From positions 1,497,001 through 1,561,000 of the forward strand of contig NZ_CP031844.2 in the NCBI RefSeq assembly GCF_003606345.3: a DNA stretch of 64,000 nt, read 5' to 3'. The DNA is from Bartonella krasnovii. GTDB taxonomy: Bacteria > Pseudomonadota > Alphaproteobacteria > Rhizobiales > Rhizobiaceae. Position 1 is the stretch's first letter. Every line of letters starts with the position of its first letter. Both the position numbers and the translations under genes were made by a program. Below the pieces are notes generated by a model. That model was not told the DNA's origin, searched no databases, and worked only from the letters and a program-made list of their open reading frames with translations. This document shows positions 8,540 through 18,492 of the stretch, one piece after another.

Positions 8540-11500
8540 GTGTATAAAAAATCCCTTCTGTCATCTATGGCGACAGCCGCTATCGTGCTGTTTAATATCC
8601 AATTCAATGTCCATGCTGAATCTCTTGAAGTTTCTGGAGAGAAAAAAGAGGTCAAAGATGCCACTTATGAGACTCTCCATGCCTTAAAAGGCGGTCAAAT
8701 CACCGGTAAACATTTAACGGTAAAAGCACCATATTACTATGATACATACGCTGTAACGGCTGAAGGCGCTAACAGTATGATTGAGTTATTAGATAATACA
8801 ATCATAGAAAACAAAGATAATGAAATTAACTTAGGTCTTGAAGCCAAAGACGGAGCGACAATCAAAATGATTGGAGGTTCTATTATAACTTTCAACACTG
8901 GTGCTTCTTTCACTAACAGTAAGAGCAAGGAAAATACACTAGAAAATGTACTCATAACGAATGCAAAGGATGACCTAGAAACAACTTCAGGAATAGTTAC
9001 TAAGAACAGCAATCTTACCTTAAAAGACGTAACTGCTCATGCTTTCAAGGCTCTAGAGGCAGATGATCATTCTCAAATAACAATATCAGGAGGGGAATTT
9101 AATGCAACGCTTGATGGAATATCTGCTAAGCAAGGCAGCATCATTGATATAAACAACAATGCTAAGATTACCTCATCTCTTTCTAGCGGATTACATGCAA
9201 ATGGTCCAAAATCTAAAATCACAATGACAGGAGGAACTGTAAAAGGCGGAACTACTCTAGGCACATTGCGTGCAGAAAACGGCGGTCATATTGATGTTAC
9301 AGATGTTGTTATAACATCAGTAGATTATGGAACTGGTGCTTTCGTAGAAAATGAAGGAAGTGTAATTGAACTGCACGGCACAACAATTAAAGATGTTTCG
9401 ACTGGAATTGAAGCACATGAAGGTAGCACAGTCAAGATGACTGGAGGCTCCATTACAGCTTCTATCATAGGAGCTCAATACACTGAGAGTAACAGTGATA
9501 AAAATAAACTGGAAGATGTGGTGATATCAAGTCTTAAAGATGATGAAACACCATCCTCTGGAGTAGATGTCATCAAAAAAAGCAAACTCTCTTTGAAAAA
9601 TGTAACCATTACTCAAGTAAACCAAGGCATAAATGCTCTTGATCATTCTCAAGTAACAGTATCAGGAGGATCAGTTTGTGCAAGCACTACGGGAGCATCT
9701 GCTACATCTTACAGCACCATTACTTTAAAAGACAATGTAAAAATTACTCAAGCATATCACGGCATAGATTCTTCTGATCATTCTCAAGTAACAGTATCAA
9801 GAGGATCAGTTTCTGCAAGCACTACGGGAGCATTTGCTGCATCTTACAGCACCATTACTTTAAAAGACAAAGTAGCCATTACTCAAGTAGATCAAGGCAT
9901 AAATGCTCTTGATCATTCTCAAGTAACAGTATCAGGAGGATCAATTTCTGCAAGCACCGTAGGGATGTCTGCTGAATCTGGCAGCATCATTGATATAAAA
10001 GATGAAGCTCACATTACCTCATCTAATGGTGGTGGATTATATGCAAGCGATCTACAATCTAAAATCACCATGATGGGAGGAACAGTAAACGCAAAAGAAG
10101 CTGCTTTGTACACTGCAAACGGAGGGCACGTTGATGTTACAAACGTTTCTGCAACAGGGAAAATCGGTGGTTTGCAACTCGCATCTGTTCTTTCTACTGT
10201 TTTAAATGAATCATATGATCCAAAAAATTATCAAAACACTGAAATCAATTTGACCAATACAAAAATCCATGTCGACAATGGCACTGGAATTCTCATTGCA
10301 ACTTTCAGTGATAATACCATTAAAAATATTACCAATCTGTCAATTGGTACAGCCAATCTCATAAATTCAGAAATCCATGCCGATGTTTTATTAGGAAACG
10401 GTACTTGGGGAGATAAAGACTTTTTGGAATCGATAAATGCAAAAACAATACCCATCGGTAGCTTTACCTTAAATGCAGATCATTCCATTTTAGAAGGCAG
10501 AGCAAACATTGCAAAAGAGAGAAATGTACACTTTGACCTGAAAAACGGAACACAATGGTTCTTAAAAAATAGCACACAAGAAAAAGATGATAATGGAAAA
10601 CTCCTTGATATTGCTCAAAGGTCACGTTCTGATGTTTCTGTTCTCGATCTCAATGACAGCTCTCTCATTTTTCAAGAACCAACAGAAGATCATTACCACA
10701 CATTGCATATAGGCTCTGGAAAACCAGAGACCAAAGCCGTCTATAATGCAACAGGCGATGCACAGATTTCCTTCAATACTTGGTGGAGTGATGGTAAACC
10801 AATCGCTGAGCAAAAAACCGATCAGCTTTTGATCAATGGGGATGTTTCAGGAACGACAAATGTTCTTGTTAATTTAAAAGGGAACACCACTCAACAAAAA
10901 ACTTCTAATGTTGAGAAAAATATACGAGGACTTTCTCTTATCCAAGTTTCTGGAACAGCTGAAGAAAGCTCTTTTAAATTAGCCCATGGCTATACCACAA
11001 TAAATGGTTCACCAGATAAATATATGCTCCGTGCCTATGGACCAAACTCAAGCCAAGGCAAAGCGGATATAAAACAAAATCTCTTCGATGAAAAAAATGA
11101 AAACTTCTGGGATTTTCGTCTACAACCAGAGTTTCTTAATTCTAATCCAGAGTCTGGCTCTAATACCGGTGGCTCTGGTTCTCATCCTGAAGAAAATGTA
11201 CATGCGCCTGTAGCACAAATGGCAAGCTATTTGGTCATGCCCAATGCTCTCTTCTATAGTGGATTGACTGATATGGCTGAACAAAATGCATTGTTGGCAA
11301 ATATCAGAACATCGCTCATAGATAAAGGACAAGAAAAACAGAACGGCTTTTTCTTACACACCTATGGAAGCACAGGAACCTTCTCCTCTGAAAGCGCACC
11401 ACGTCAATATGGTTATAGCGGTGCTGATCTTCACTATGCCGCTCTACAAGGAGGGGTGAACTTCGCAACACTGGAAGGGCATAATACCACAACACGTTTC

Positions 11501-12166
11501 GGTCTTTTAGGAACCTATGGACAGCTTTCCTTTACGCCAAAAGATATGCAAGATGCTGGAAAAAACACCGTTGATAAATGGTCCCTCACAGCCTATGGAA
11601 CCATACAATACGACAATGGCTTTTATCTTGATACGTTGTTATCCTATGGCTTCCTAAAAGGAGAGATCACCAATGCCGTCATTGGGACAACCGCAAAGTT
11701 GAAGAATGCCAAAATGTTGAACATCTCCACCACTGTTGGCAAACAATTTGCAACAGGAATGCAGGGGGTAACATTTGAACCCCAAGCTCAAGTTGCTTAT
11801 CAACATTTGGCATTTGATACAATTTTAGATGCTGATAATCTAACCATTGACATGAATAATCCTCATCAATGGATGATCCGTGTTGGCGGACGTTTGACCA
11901 AAAGCATTACCGCTGAAAACAACCGTCCTATGTCTTTCTATGGAAAAGTCAACTTGATCAAAACCTTTGGAGATGATCAAGCACTCCATATTGATAAGGA
12001 TTATAAACTTGATGCTATGGGAGCTGCGATTGAAGGTGGGCTTGGTATCAGTGCACAATTATCCACGAATCTCTCCCTTCATGGTGATGTCAGCTATCAA
12101 CAAAAGCTGCAAAAAACCGGTATATCGGGAGCAAGCTTTTCAGGCGGAATACGCTATCAGTTTTGA
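8540..12166 (+). CDS. Autotransporter (type Va) adhesin-like outer-membrane protein
   Basis: A 1208-aa protein that appears complete. Residues 1-26 form a signal peptide ending in FNVHA. Residues about 30-880 are a beta-helix passenger with many turns of the type (I/V)TMSGG(S/T)(V/I) and (I/V)TLKDV, including three 45-aa tandem repeats. A Ser/Gly/Pro linker (residues about 870-890) is followed by MPNALFYSGLTDM and a C-terminal beta-barrel of about 270 residues that ends in the aromatic signature GGIRYQF. Such proteins export their own passenger to the cell surface; in Bartonella they are adhesin or host-interaction candidates. The start is GTG at 8540 behind aaaggagag. A strong terminator follows at 12204. 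The gene stands alone between the phage remnant and the peptide transporter. The ligand is unknown. Confidence 0.9.
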   Translation: MYKKSLLSSMATAAIVLFNIQFNVHAESLEVSGEKKEVKDATYETLHALKGGQITGKHLTVKAPYYYDTYAVTAEGANSMIELLDNTIIENKDNEINLGLEAKDGATIKMIGGSIITFNTGASFTNSKSKENTLENVLITNAKDDLETTSGIVTKNSNLTLKDVTAHAFKALEADDHSQITISGGEFNATLDGISAKQGSIIDINNNAKITSSLSSGLHANGPKSKITMTGGTVKGGTTLGTLRAENGGHIDVTDVVITSVDYGTGAFVENEGSVIELHGTTIKDVSTGIEAHEGSTVKMTGGSITASIIGAQYTESNSDKNKLEDVVISSLKDDETPSSGVDVIKKSKLSLKNVTITQVNQGINALDHSQVTVSGGSVCASTTGASATSYSTITLKDNVKITQAYHGIDSSDHSQVTVSRGSVSASTTGAFAASYSTITLKDKVAITQVDQGINALDHSQVTVSGGSISASTVGMSAESGSIIDIKDEAHITSSNGGGLYASDLQSKITMMGGTVNAKEAALYTANGGHVDVTNVSATGKIGGLQLASVLSTVLNESYDPKNYQNTEINLTNTKIHVDNGTGILIATFSDNTIKNITNLSIGTANLINSEIHADVLLGNGTWGDKDFLESINAKTIPIGSFTLNADHSILEGRANIAKERNVHFDLKNGTQWFLKNSTQEKDDNGKLLDIAQRSRSDVSVLDLNDSSLIFQEPTEDHYHTLHIGSGKPETKAVYNATGDAQISFNTWWSDGKPIAEQKTDQLLINGDVSGTTNVLVNLKGNTTQQKTSNVEKNIRGLSLIQVSGTAEESSFKLAHGYTTINGSPDKYMLRAYGPNSSQGKADIKQNLFDEKNENFWDFRLQPEFLNSNPESGSNTGGSGSHPEENVHAPVAQMASYLVMPNALFYSGLTDMAEQNALLANIRTSLIDKGQEKQNGFFLHTYGSTGTFSSESAPRQYGYSGADLHYAALQGGVNFATLEGHNTTTRFGLLGTYGQLSFTPKDMQDAGKNTVDKWSLTAYGTIQYDNGFYLDTLLSYGFLKGEITNAVIGTTAKLKNAKMLNISTTVGKQFATGMQGVTFEPQAQVAYQHLAFDTILDADNLTIDMNNPHQWMIRVGGRLTKSITAENNRPMSFYGKVNLIKTFGDDQALHIDKDYKLDAMGAAIEGGLGISAQLSTNLSLHGDVSYQQKLQKTGISGASFSGGIRYQF
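9608..10000 (+). repeat. Three tandem 135-bp repeats inside the autotransporter passenger
   Basis: The motif attactcaag recurs at 9608, 9743 and 9878, exactly 135 bp (45 codons) apart. Each copy encodes ITQ...GI(N/D)...DHSQVTVSGGS(V/I)...AST. The third copy diverges near its end. The copies are almost identical in DNA, so the duplication is recent or kept similar by recombination. Confidence 0.9.
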
Positions 12167-12203
12167 AGCAAAACTGTAAAATAGCCATTCTATTCAATGT
12201 AAC

Positions 12204-12233
12204 AAAAAAGGCAGCACGATATGCTGCCTTTTT
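12204..12233 (+). terminator. Rho-independent terminator of the autotransporter gene
   Basis: Perfect stem ggcagca/tgctgcc with a 5-nt loop (cgata), extended by an A run on the left and a T run (12229-12233) on the right. It lies 38 bp after the stop codon at 12166. Because the flanking A and T runs pair, it could also stop transcription from the opposite side. Confidence 0.9.
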
Positions 12234-12758
12234 AATTCTATGACGATTTGTTTTTTAAACGTTTTTTTAAACTGAAAGCAACAAAATATTTGAAGACTGT
12301 CATTGATCATTGGAATTTTTTTACAAAAATTCTTCTTTTATAAAAAATAAAGCTTAGCATCTTTCGATGAATAATACCCAAAGCTCTAAAAAAGAGCATA
12401 ACTAAAAAATAAGATGATATTATAAAATAATAAGAAGCTTTTTCAGAACACGCAGCCATTATTCTCTTCTGTTATTTCTCACACATTTAATGCTTAAAAT
12501 CTTAAAATAAAAAAAACTAAACATAAAATGATAAGTAAAAAATAAGATAACACTATCAAACAAAGAATTTATGTTAAATCACTTATATATTTCAAAACCT
12601 GAGTTCTAATAGGATTTTAAATATTATAGCTTAAACACTATCCAGAAAATTCATAACTAAAAAAAATCCTATTATCCTCCCTTCCCTTTTAACAAAGCCG
12701 CCAAACATCTCCAAAAACTTCAAAACAAAAAACGACATTTTTTGTTCAAAAAAATCGA
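12234..12758. other. Intergenic region without recognised features
   Basis: An A+T-rich stretch between convergent units (autotransporter plus strand, peptide transporter minus strand). I see no ORF with a plausible start and no clear terminator for the minus-strand operon apart from a weak A/T-only stem near 12725-12745. Confidence 0.5.
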
Positions 12759-13541
12759 TCATGCTCTTTGTTCTCTATGAACGATAGGCTCAATACTGGC
12801 TTCAAAAAACTCTTTTGTATAATCGTGTTGCGCATGGAGATTACGCAACTCATCATTGCTAAGTTCTTCAAGAATAATCCCTTTATGCATAATTCCAACC
12901 CGTTCACAAATATGGGCAACAACAGAAAGATCATGAGATACCATCAAATAAGTAAGCTTTTTTCTCTCGCGTAACGATTTCAACAAGTTTAAAATTTCAG
13001 CCTGCACCGACACATCCAATGCAGATGTTGGCTCATCAAGTAACAAAACCTCTGGTTCGATAATTAAAGCACGAGCAAGAGCAATACGTTGGCGCTGCCC
13101 TCCAGATAATTCATGAGGATAACGATAAAGAAATGAAGAATTTAAGCCAACGGAATCTAAAGCATCCTCCACCCTTTCTCTTTGATTATCCATACCGTGG
13201 ATTTTAAGCGATTCAGAAAGCACCGTATGAACCATTTTTCTTGGATGAAGCGACGCATAAGGATCTTGAAAAACCATCTGAATACGGCGCAGAAAACTCT
13301 TGCCCCTTTTTTTTGCGACTTCTTCTCCATCAAAAAGAAACTTTCCACTATATTCTGGAATAAGCCCCACCAATGTATTTAAAATAGTTGATTTTCCACA
13401 TCCGGATTCACCAATTAAACCATAAGCTTCACCACGCTTAATATGAAAATTAACATTTTTAACAACGGTTACGGCCTTGTGCCTGTGCCCAAACGTTACA
13501 GATAAATTAGAAACATCAATAATATTCTCACAATTTGCCAT
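12759..13541 (-). CDS. Peptide-type ABC transporter ATP-binding protein (DppF/OppF-like)
   Basis: A 260-aa ABC ATPase of the oligopeptide/dipeptide importer class and last gene of the operon that starts at 18124. It has Walker A GESGCGKST, signature LSGGQRQRIALARAL, Walker B VLLLDEPTSALD and H-loop VSHD. I chose the ATG at 13541, which has aggagg 6 bp upstream and begins MANCENIIDVSNLSVTFG as expected. The open frame extends another 31 codons upstream, but that part is a meaningless hydrophobic stretch inside the neighbouring gene. It overlaps that gene by 14 bp. It is somewhat shorter than typical DppF (about 320 aa), lacking much of the C-terminal extension. Confidence 0.88.
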   Translation of the reverse strand: MANCENIIDVSNLSVTFGHRHKAVTVVKNVNFHIKRGEAYGLIGESGCGKSTILNTLVGLIPEYSGKFLFDGEEVAKKRGKSFLRRIQMVFQDPYASLHPRKMVHTVLSESLKIHGMDNQRERVEDALDSVGLNSSFLYRYPHELSGGQRQRIALARALIIEPEVLLLDEPTSALDVSVQAEILNLLKSLRERKKLTYLMVSHDLSVVAHICERVGIMHKGIILEELSNDELRNLHAQHDYTKEFFEASIEPIVHREQRA

Positions 13542-14412
13542 GAGGAACCTCCTCAACACCATTAACAATCGTAGGATTATACAACCAATCAGGGTCGCGC
13601 TCAGGAACAGCCAAAACATCAACAGGATTATCAAGCCGTGGCAAACTTGCTAGCAAAGCCTTTGTATAAGGATGACAAGCGCGAGACAAATCAGAAGCAG
13701 GCAACTCTTCTAGCACACGTCCCGCATACATCACCAAAATACGATCACAAAAATCAGCAATCATATTCAAATCATGACTAATGAAAATAAGCCCCGTTCC
13801 AGACTTTGTCACAAGTTCATCTAATACAGATAAAACTTGTCGTCTGACCGTAATATCAAGTGCAGATGTTGGCTCATCGGCAATAATTAAATCAGGTTTT
13901 GGAATGAGCATCATTGCAATCATCACACGCTGCCCCATCCCTCCAGATATTTCATGAGGAAAGAGACGCATCACATGTTCAGGATCACGGATATGAACAG
14001 ATTCTAACATAGATATGGTCCGCTCCCGTGCTTCAGCTTTTGAAACACGGTAATGAATACGGTAAGCCTCCATAATCTGCTCCCCAATCCGTATTAAGGG
14101 ATTAAGTGAATATTTGGGATCCTGTAAAATCATTGAAATACGCTTACCACGGATTTTTCGCATCTGAGGTTCACTTGCAGTCAATAAATCAACATCCTCA
14201 AAGCGCATTTTTTTAGCTTTAACAATGGCGGATTTTGGACTCAGCTTTAGTATTGCCCGTCCAGTCATCGATTTTCCCGACCCAGATTCACCAACAATAC
14301 CAATTTTTTCTTTTCCGACAGAAAAGCTAACACCGCGCACAACTTCTGCAATGCCGCGCGTTGTAGGAAAAGAAATACGTAAATCTTCTACTTCTAATAA
14401 TTTATTACCCAT
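13528..14412 (-). CDS. Peptide-type ABC transporter ATP-binding protein (DppD/OppD-like)
   Basis: A 294-aa ATPase partner of the preceding gene. It has Walker A GESGSGKS, signature ISGGMGQRVMIAM, Walker B LIIADEPTSALD and H-loop ISHDLNMIADFCD. The C-terminal CHPYTKALLASLPRLDNP is the conserved tail of OppD/DppD proteins. The start at 14412 (MGNKLLEVEDLRISF) overlaps the permease stop by 8 bp; upstream in-frame codons add only out-of-context residues. The two ATPases form the motor of the importer. Confidence 0.88.
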   Translation of the reverse strand: MGNKLLEVEDLRISFPTTRGIAEVVRGVSFSVGKEKIGIVGESGSGKSMTGRAILKLSPKSAIVKAKKMRFEDVDLLTASEPQMRKIRGKRISMILQDPKYSLNPLIRIGEQIMEAYRIHYRVSKAEARERTISMLESVHIRDPEHVMRLFPHEISGGMGQRVMIAMMLIPKPDLIIADEPTSALDITVRRQVLSVLDELVTKSGTGLIFISHDLNMIADFCDRILVMYAGRVLEELPASDLSRACHPYTKALLASLPRLDNPVDVLAVPERDPDWLYNPTIVNGVEEVPHGKL

Positions 14413-15334
14413 TGCGTGGATCCAATACATCACGAAGACCATCACCCAACAAATTGAAAGCAAGGCTTGCAAATAATATTGCACAGCCTGGTATTGCTGC
14501 CAACCACCAATTTGTCATCATAAATTCCCGCCCCGAAGAAAGCATCGCCCCCCATTCAGGACTTGGAAGTTGTGCTCCCAACCCTAAAAATCCAAGGCCA
14601 GCAGCTGTTAAAATAATCCCAGACATATCTAAAGTTAATCGTACAATCACTGAAGGAATACACATGGGCACAACATGAAACAAAATAATTCGCCAAGCAG
14701 AAGCTCCCTGCAAGCGAACTACAGAAACATAATCAGAAGAACGTATCGTCAAAGTTTCAGCGCGCGCTAAACGCGCAATTGGTGGCCATGCTGCAATCGA
14801 AATTGCAATAGAAGCATTTTCTATCCCTGGTCCCAATGCGGCTGAAAAGGCAAGAGCTAAAATCAAACCTGGAAAAGCGAGAAAAATATCAACAATGCGC
14901 ATGAGCACAGTATCAACCCATCCTCCCATATAACCAGAGACAGTCCCAACAATAAGCCCTATTGGCCCAACAATAATTGTTGTAAGAAAGACAACATAAA
15001 GAGTAATACGAGAACCAAAAACAAGGCGACTAAAAATATCACGTCCTAACTCATCTGTCCCAAAATAATGGGCCATAGAGGGAGGCTGCAACCGATGCCC
15101 CAGATCATTGCTAAGAAAATCGTGCGTCGCAATCCAAGGAGCAAAAAGTGCACATATGATAATAATACAAATAATAAGCAGACCAAATACAGCCGAAAAG
15201 TTATGAAAAAACTTTACCAATGCGTGATAAATTCTTTGTATGTTTGCTTGAATTATGGACTGTGGAACAGGATCGTTTAACCAAAAGCTCAAAGAAGATG
15301 ATGATGGCGATTTATGATGATTACTGACTGTCAT
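14405..15334 (-). CDS. Peptide-type ABC transporter permease (DppC/OppC-like)
   Basis: A 309-aa inner-membrane permease with an N-terminal helix near residues 45-70, then HYFGTDELGRDIFSRLVFGSRITL, the diagnostic motif of DppC-type permeases. The EAA coupling loop is SSDYVSVVRLQGASAWRIILFH and the protein ends GLRDVLDPRNG. I chose the ATG at 15334, three bases after the upstream stop with aagga about 10 bp before it; a TTG at 15340 in the same frame is possible. It pairs with the permease encoded immediately upstream. Confidence 0.88.
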   Translation of the reverse strand: MTVSNHHKSPSSSSLSFWLNDPVPQSIIQANIQRIYHALVKFFHNFSAVFGLLIICIIIICALFAPWIATHDFLSNDLGHRLQPPSMAHYFGTDELGRDIFSRLVFGSRITLYVVFLTTIIVGPIGLIVGTVSGYMGGWVDTVLMRIVDIFLAFPGLILALAFSAALGPGIENASIAISIAAWPPIARLARAETLTIRSSDYVSVVRLQGASAWRIILFHVVPMCIPSVIVRLTLDMSGIILTAAGLGFLGLGAQLPSPEWGAMLSSGREFMMTNWWLAAIPGCAILFASLAFNLLGDGLRDVLDPRNG

Positions 15335-15336
15335 AT

Positions 15337-16410
15337 TCAACGTGTCCTTGGATCAAAAATGCGATAAAGCAAATCAGAAAATAAATTAATAGCGACAAAG
15401 ATAAACCCTACAAGTAAAGTACATCCTACAACTGCATTCATATCTCCAGCGAGAAGAGCATTTGTCAAGTAATGCCCAAAACCAGGCCAAGCAAAAACTG
15501 TCTCCGTCAAAACAGCCCCCTCTAATAAAAAAGCATAAGAAAGTGCAACAACGGTAATAACTTGAACAGCAGCATTCCGAAAGGCATGCCCCCAAACCGT
15601 TCGCGCCCATGATAATCCCTTTACACGTGCCGTAATGATATATTCCTGATTGAGTTGCTCAATCATAAACCCACGAGTCATACGACTAATATAAGCCATA
15701 GCCCCGAAAGCCAAAATCAAAGCAGGCGTGATAATGTGGCTAAAGACATTCCCAAAAGCCTCCCATTGTCCTTGGCTAGCAGTATCCCAAAGAAAAAATC
15801 CTGTTTTGGGTTCAAAAGAATATTCATAAAGAAAATCAAGTCGTCCTGGACCACCAACCCAGCTAAGCTTCGCGTAAAATATTAACAATGCCATGAGCCC
15901 AAGCCAAAATGTCGGTGTAGAATAACTCAAAAGTGTAAAAACACGGACAACATAATCAATAAATGAATCGCGATACATTGCCGCAAAAACACCAAAGGGG
16001 ATTCCAAGAGTTGTGCCAATAACAATAGCAACAGTTGCAAGCTCTAATGTTGCAGGAAATACACGCATAATATCTTCTAAAACAGGACGCCCAGACGTTA
16101 AAGCATCTCCAAAGTCAAATAAAAATACATTATGAAGATACTTCCAATATTGAACAATCAACGGCTTATCAAGACCCAGCTTATAATACATGGCATCATA
16201 AGCTTCCTGACTGATATTATCACCAAGAATAGAGAGAACAGGATCGAGAGGAAGAAGGTGACCAAGAAAAAAAGTAATCGTCACCAACCCAAGCAATGTG
16301 ATAAAAACTGAAATAAGAAGTTTTAATCCCTTGGACAAAAAGTCCCATAAAAATAATTTTCTCTGCTTTTCTGATACAGCTCTTTCAGTCTCTGAAAGTG
16401 GCAAAACCAT
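15337..16410 (-). CDS. Peptide-type ABC transporter permease (DppB/OppB-like)
   Basis: A 357-aa permease with about six membrane helices. It carries the N-terminal FFLGHLLPLDPVLSILGD segment, LGLDKPLIVQYWKYL, the coupling loop NQEYIITARVKGLSWARTVWGHAFRNA and the C-terminal RIFDPRTR, all standard for DppB. The ATG at 16410 has agagggga about 9 bp upstream; an ATG at 16452 would add 14 residues without such support. It is the first of four overlapping genes that follow the binding-protein gene by 112 bp. Confidence 0.88.
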   Translation of the reverse strand: MVLPLSETERAVSEKQRKLFLWDFLSKGLKLLISVFITLLGLVTITFFLGHLLPLDPVLSILGDNISQEAYDAMYYKLGLDKPLIVQYWKYLHNVFLFDFGDALTSGRPVLEDIMRVFPATLELATVAIVIGTTLGIPFGVFAAMYRDSFIDYVVRVFTLLSYSTPTFWLGLMALLIFYAKLSWVGGPGRLDFLYEYSFEPKTGFFLWDTASQGQWEAFGNVFSHIITPALILAFGAMAYISRMTRGFMIEQLNQEYIITARVKGLSWARTVWGHAFRNAAVQVITVVALSYAFLLEGAVLTETVFAWPGFGHYLTNALLAGDMNAVVGCTLLVGFIFVAINLFSDLLYRIFDPRTR

Positions 16411-16522
16411 TATTAAAATCCCCTCTGTAGCGATAAAATATAAAGCGAACACTTTTTTATAGAATGAAACAATTTATTATTAGCACGTTCTGCAATCCTT
16501 CTCGATAACATAATACTTCTTT

Positions 16523-18124
16523 TTATTTTTCTGCTTCATTGTAGTAAAGCCTAAAACTATTCCAAACCCATTTTTTGACATCTGATCCCATCCCAACAGT
16601 ATAATATGTCTGAAATAAATAAACCATAGGACCGTGTTCAAACACATAATTTTGTAAAGCACGATATTGCAAAAGCCGCTTATTTTGATCTTGCTCAAAC
16701 AAAGTATCCATCACCATTTTATTGATATTTTCATCATAATATCCAGCGCGCCAAGCTAAATACATATTATGCTTTTTTGTAAATGTTGGATCAGGATTAA
16801 AAACATGATTTAACGAAGCAGGATGCCCATCAGGATCAGCACTTCCCCATCCCATAAGTGCACTATCATAATTTCCACCACGCACACGGCTTAACAATTG
16901 ATTTTGTGCCATTTTCTCAATGGTAAAATCAACACCAATTTTGTGCGCATTGGCTTGAATAGACTGCGCGACAGAGGACATATAACTAAGACTACCCACT
17001 AAAAGATTAGCTTTAAAACCATTGGGATAACCAGCCTCACTAATCAACTGTTTGGCTTTTTCCAAATCTAACTTAAAGGGCACTCCTTCTTTTTCATCCA
17101 AAGCGCCAGGAATTCCCAACGCCATATAGCTCGCGCGTGGAATGCCAATACCCTTTAAAACGGTCTTTCCAAGCCCCTCATAATCAACCAAATAACGAAG
17201 TGCCAAACGTACCTTTTCGTTAGCAAAAATTGTATTCTTATTATTCAGCGACAGATAAATAATCTGTGGTCGTAAAACACGACTAATTTTGACTGGTCCT
17301 CCCTGCTTTTCAATATCTAAAATATCCTCTGAAGAAAGATCACGCGCTATATCTACATCACCCTTTTCCAAAAGAAGTCTTTGACTGGCTGAATCCGCAA
17401 CATGCTGTACAACAATTTGCTTAATTTTAGGTGCATTTCCCCAGTAATGTTGTGTTGCTTCTAATACAACTTTTTCTCCAGGAGACCAGCGTACCAATTT
17501 ATAAGGTCCAACACAGGCTGTATGGGTAGCCAAATATTTATTGCCCATGTCACCATTAACACTTTCTGCTTCAACTGTTTTCCGATCAAGCAAAGCAGAA
17601 GCATAGGATTGTGCAATAGCTGTCAATATAAGCTGAATAGGATAGGGTTTATCTACCTTTAACTGTAAAGTTTTATCATCAAGGGCTTGAATATGCGTTT
17701 CCATATTGTCTTTAGTAAAGCCATAATCCTTCAAAAACTGAGAGTACCCTAATCCCAGTTTAATAATCCGGCGCATCGACCATACGAGATCTTGCGCCGT
17801 TGCTTTTCTTCCATCATCAAACTTTAAATCATCACGAAGATGAAAAACTATTCTTTTCCCACCATCTAACACATCCCAAGATTGTGCCATAGCAGGACGA
17901 ATTTTTGTAGGATCATGCTCATCATATTGCACAAGCGCACTGCAAATATTCGTCAATAATTCACTTGTCACAACCTCAACGGTTTGCGCTGGATCAAAAC
18001 TACTAATTGAATCAATATTCCATGCCATCACCAATATATCTTTAGACGAAGCACTGAATGCTGGTACTACAGCCCCATTTAAAAATCCCATTGTGCTTAA
18101 TAAAATACAAATTCTTTTCAACAC
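16523..18124 (-). CDS. Peptide-type ABC transporter substrate-binding protein, operon copy (SBP family 5), paralogue A
   Basis: A 533-aa family 5 (DppA/OppA-like) periplasmic binding protein with a signal peptide ending in VPAFSAS. Landmarks are SFDPAQTVEVVTSELLTNI, VFHLRDDLKFDDGRKATAQDLVWSMRRI, and the LRYLVDYEGLGKTVLKGIGIPR region. It stands first in the transporter operon and is the most divergent of five paralogues in this window. It is the natural partner of the permease/ATPase genes downstream. Substrate is unknown: family members bind peptides, haem or other small molecules. Confidence 0.88.
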   Translation of the reverse strand: MLKRICILLSTMGFLNGAVVPAFSASSKDILVMAWNIDSISSFDPAQTVEVVTSELLTNICSALVQYDEHDPTKIRPAMAQSWDVLDGGKRIVFHLRDDLKFDDGRKATAQDLVWSMRRIIKLGLGYSQFLKDYGFTKDNMETHIQALDDKTLQLKVDKPYPIQLILTAIAQSYASALLDRKTVEAESVNGDMGNKYLATHTACVGPYKLVRWSPGEKVVLEATQHYWGNAPKIKQIVVQHVADSASQRLLLEKGDVDIARDLSSEDILDIEKQGGPVKISRVLRPQIIYLSLNNKNTIFANEKVRLALRYLVDYEGLGKTVLKGIGIPRASYMALGIPGALDEKEGVPFKLDLEKAKQLISEAGYPNGFKANLLVGSLSYMSSVAQSIQANAHKIGVDFTIEKMAQNQLLSRVRGGNYDSALMGWGSADPDGHPASLNHVFNPDPTFTKKHNMYLAWRAGYYDENINKMVMDTLFEQDQNKRLLQYRALQNYVFEHGPMVYLFQTYYTVGMGSDVKKWVWNSFRLYYNEAEK

Positions 18125-18492
18125 TCTTTTTCCCCCATTTTATCTTTTCTTTTTGTGTTCCCATACCTTTTTATAGAAAGTACTTGTAACTTCATCTTCT
18201 AAACAGCATGGTATCAAATATCAACTTCATTTAATCAAACTGAGCATCTATAAAGTAATTTTTCTCATAGAGAGATTTATTATTCAAATGAGGAAAATCT
18301 GTAATCATAAACAAAAAACCTCCCCAATATAACTTCCCCTCTTCGCTCCGCCTTATAAATGACCTCAATCATATACGCCCCCCACAATTTTATTCTCCTA
18401 AAAAAACTAAAGAACTCTTCTTTAGGAGAATATTTTTACCATGTAATGATGCCTCAAGCCTTTTTTATCTTGGACGGCACGAAAAAGCACGC
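18125..18492. other. Intergenic region with a 12-bp inverted repeat
   Basis: No gene. A perfect stem tattctcctaaa (18391-18402) / tttaggagaata (18421-18432) lies 60 bp beyond the stop of paralogue B and could end its transcript. The T run is only on the plus-strand side, so a rho-independent mechanism on the minus strand is doubtful. The rest presumably contains the promoter of the transporter operon. Confidence 0.5.

Noticed and set aside
5913..8540. Complete prophage integrated at tRNA-Gln
   Set aside because: No integrase, no second attachment copy of the tRNA 3' end and only three tail genes are present. Only a remnant is supported.
18391..18432. Rho-independent terminator for paralogue B
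   Set aside because: The stem is perfect, but the T run is on the plus-strand side only, so I list it as an inverted repeat within the intergenic entry.
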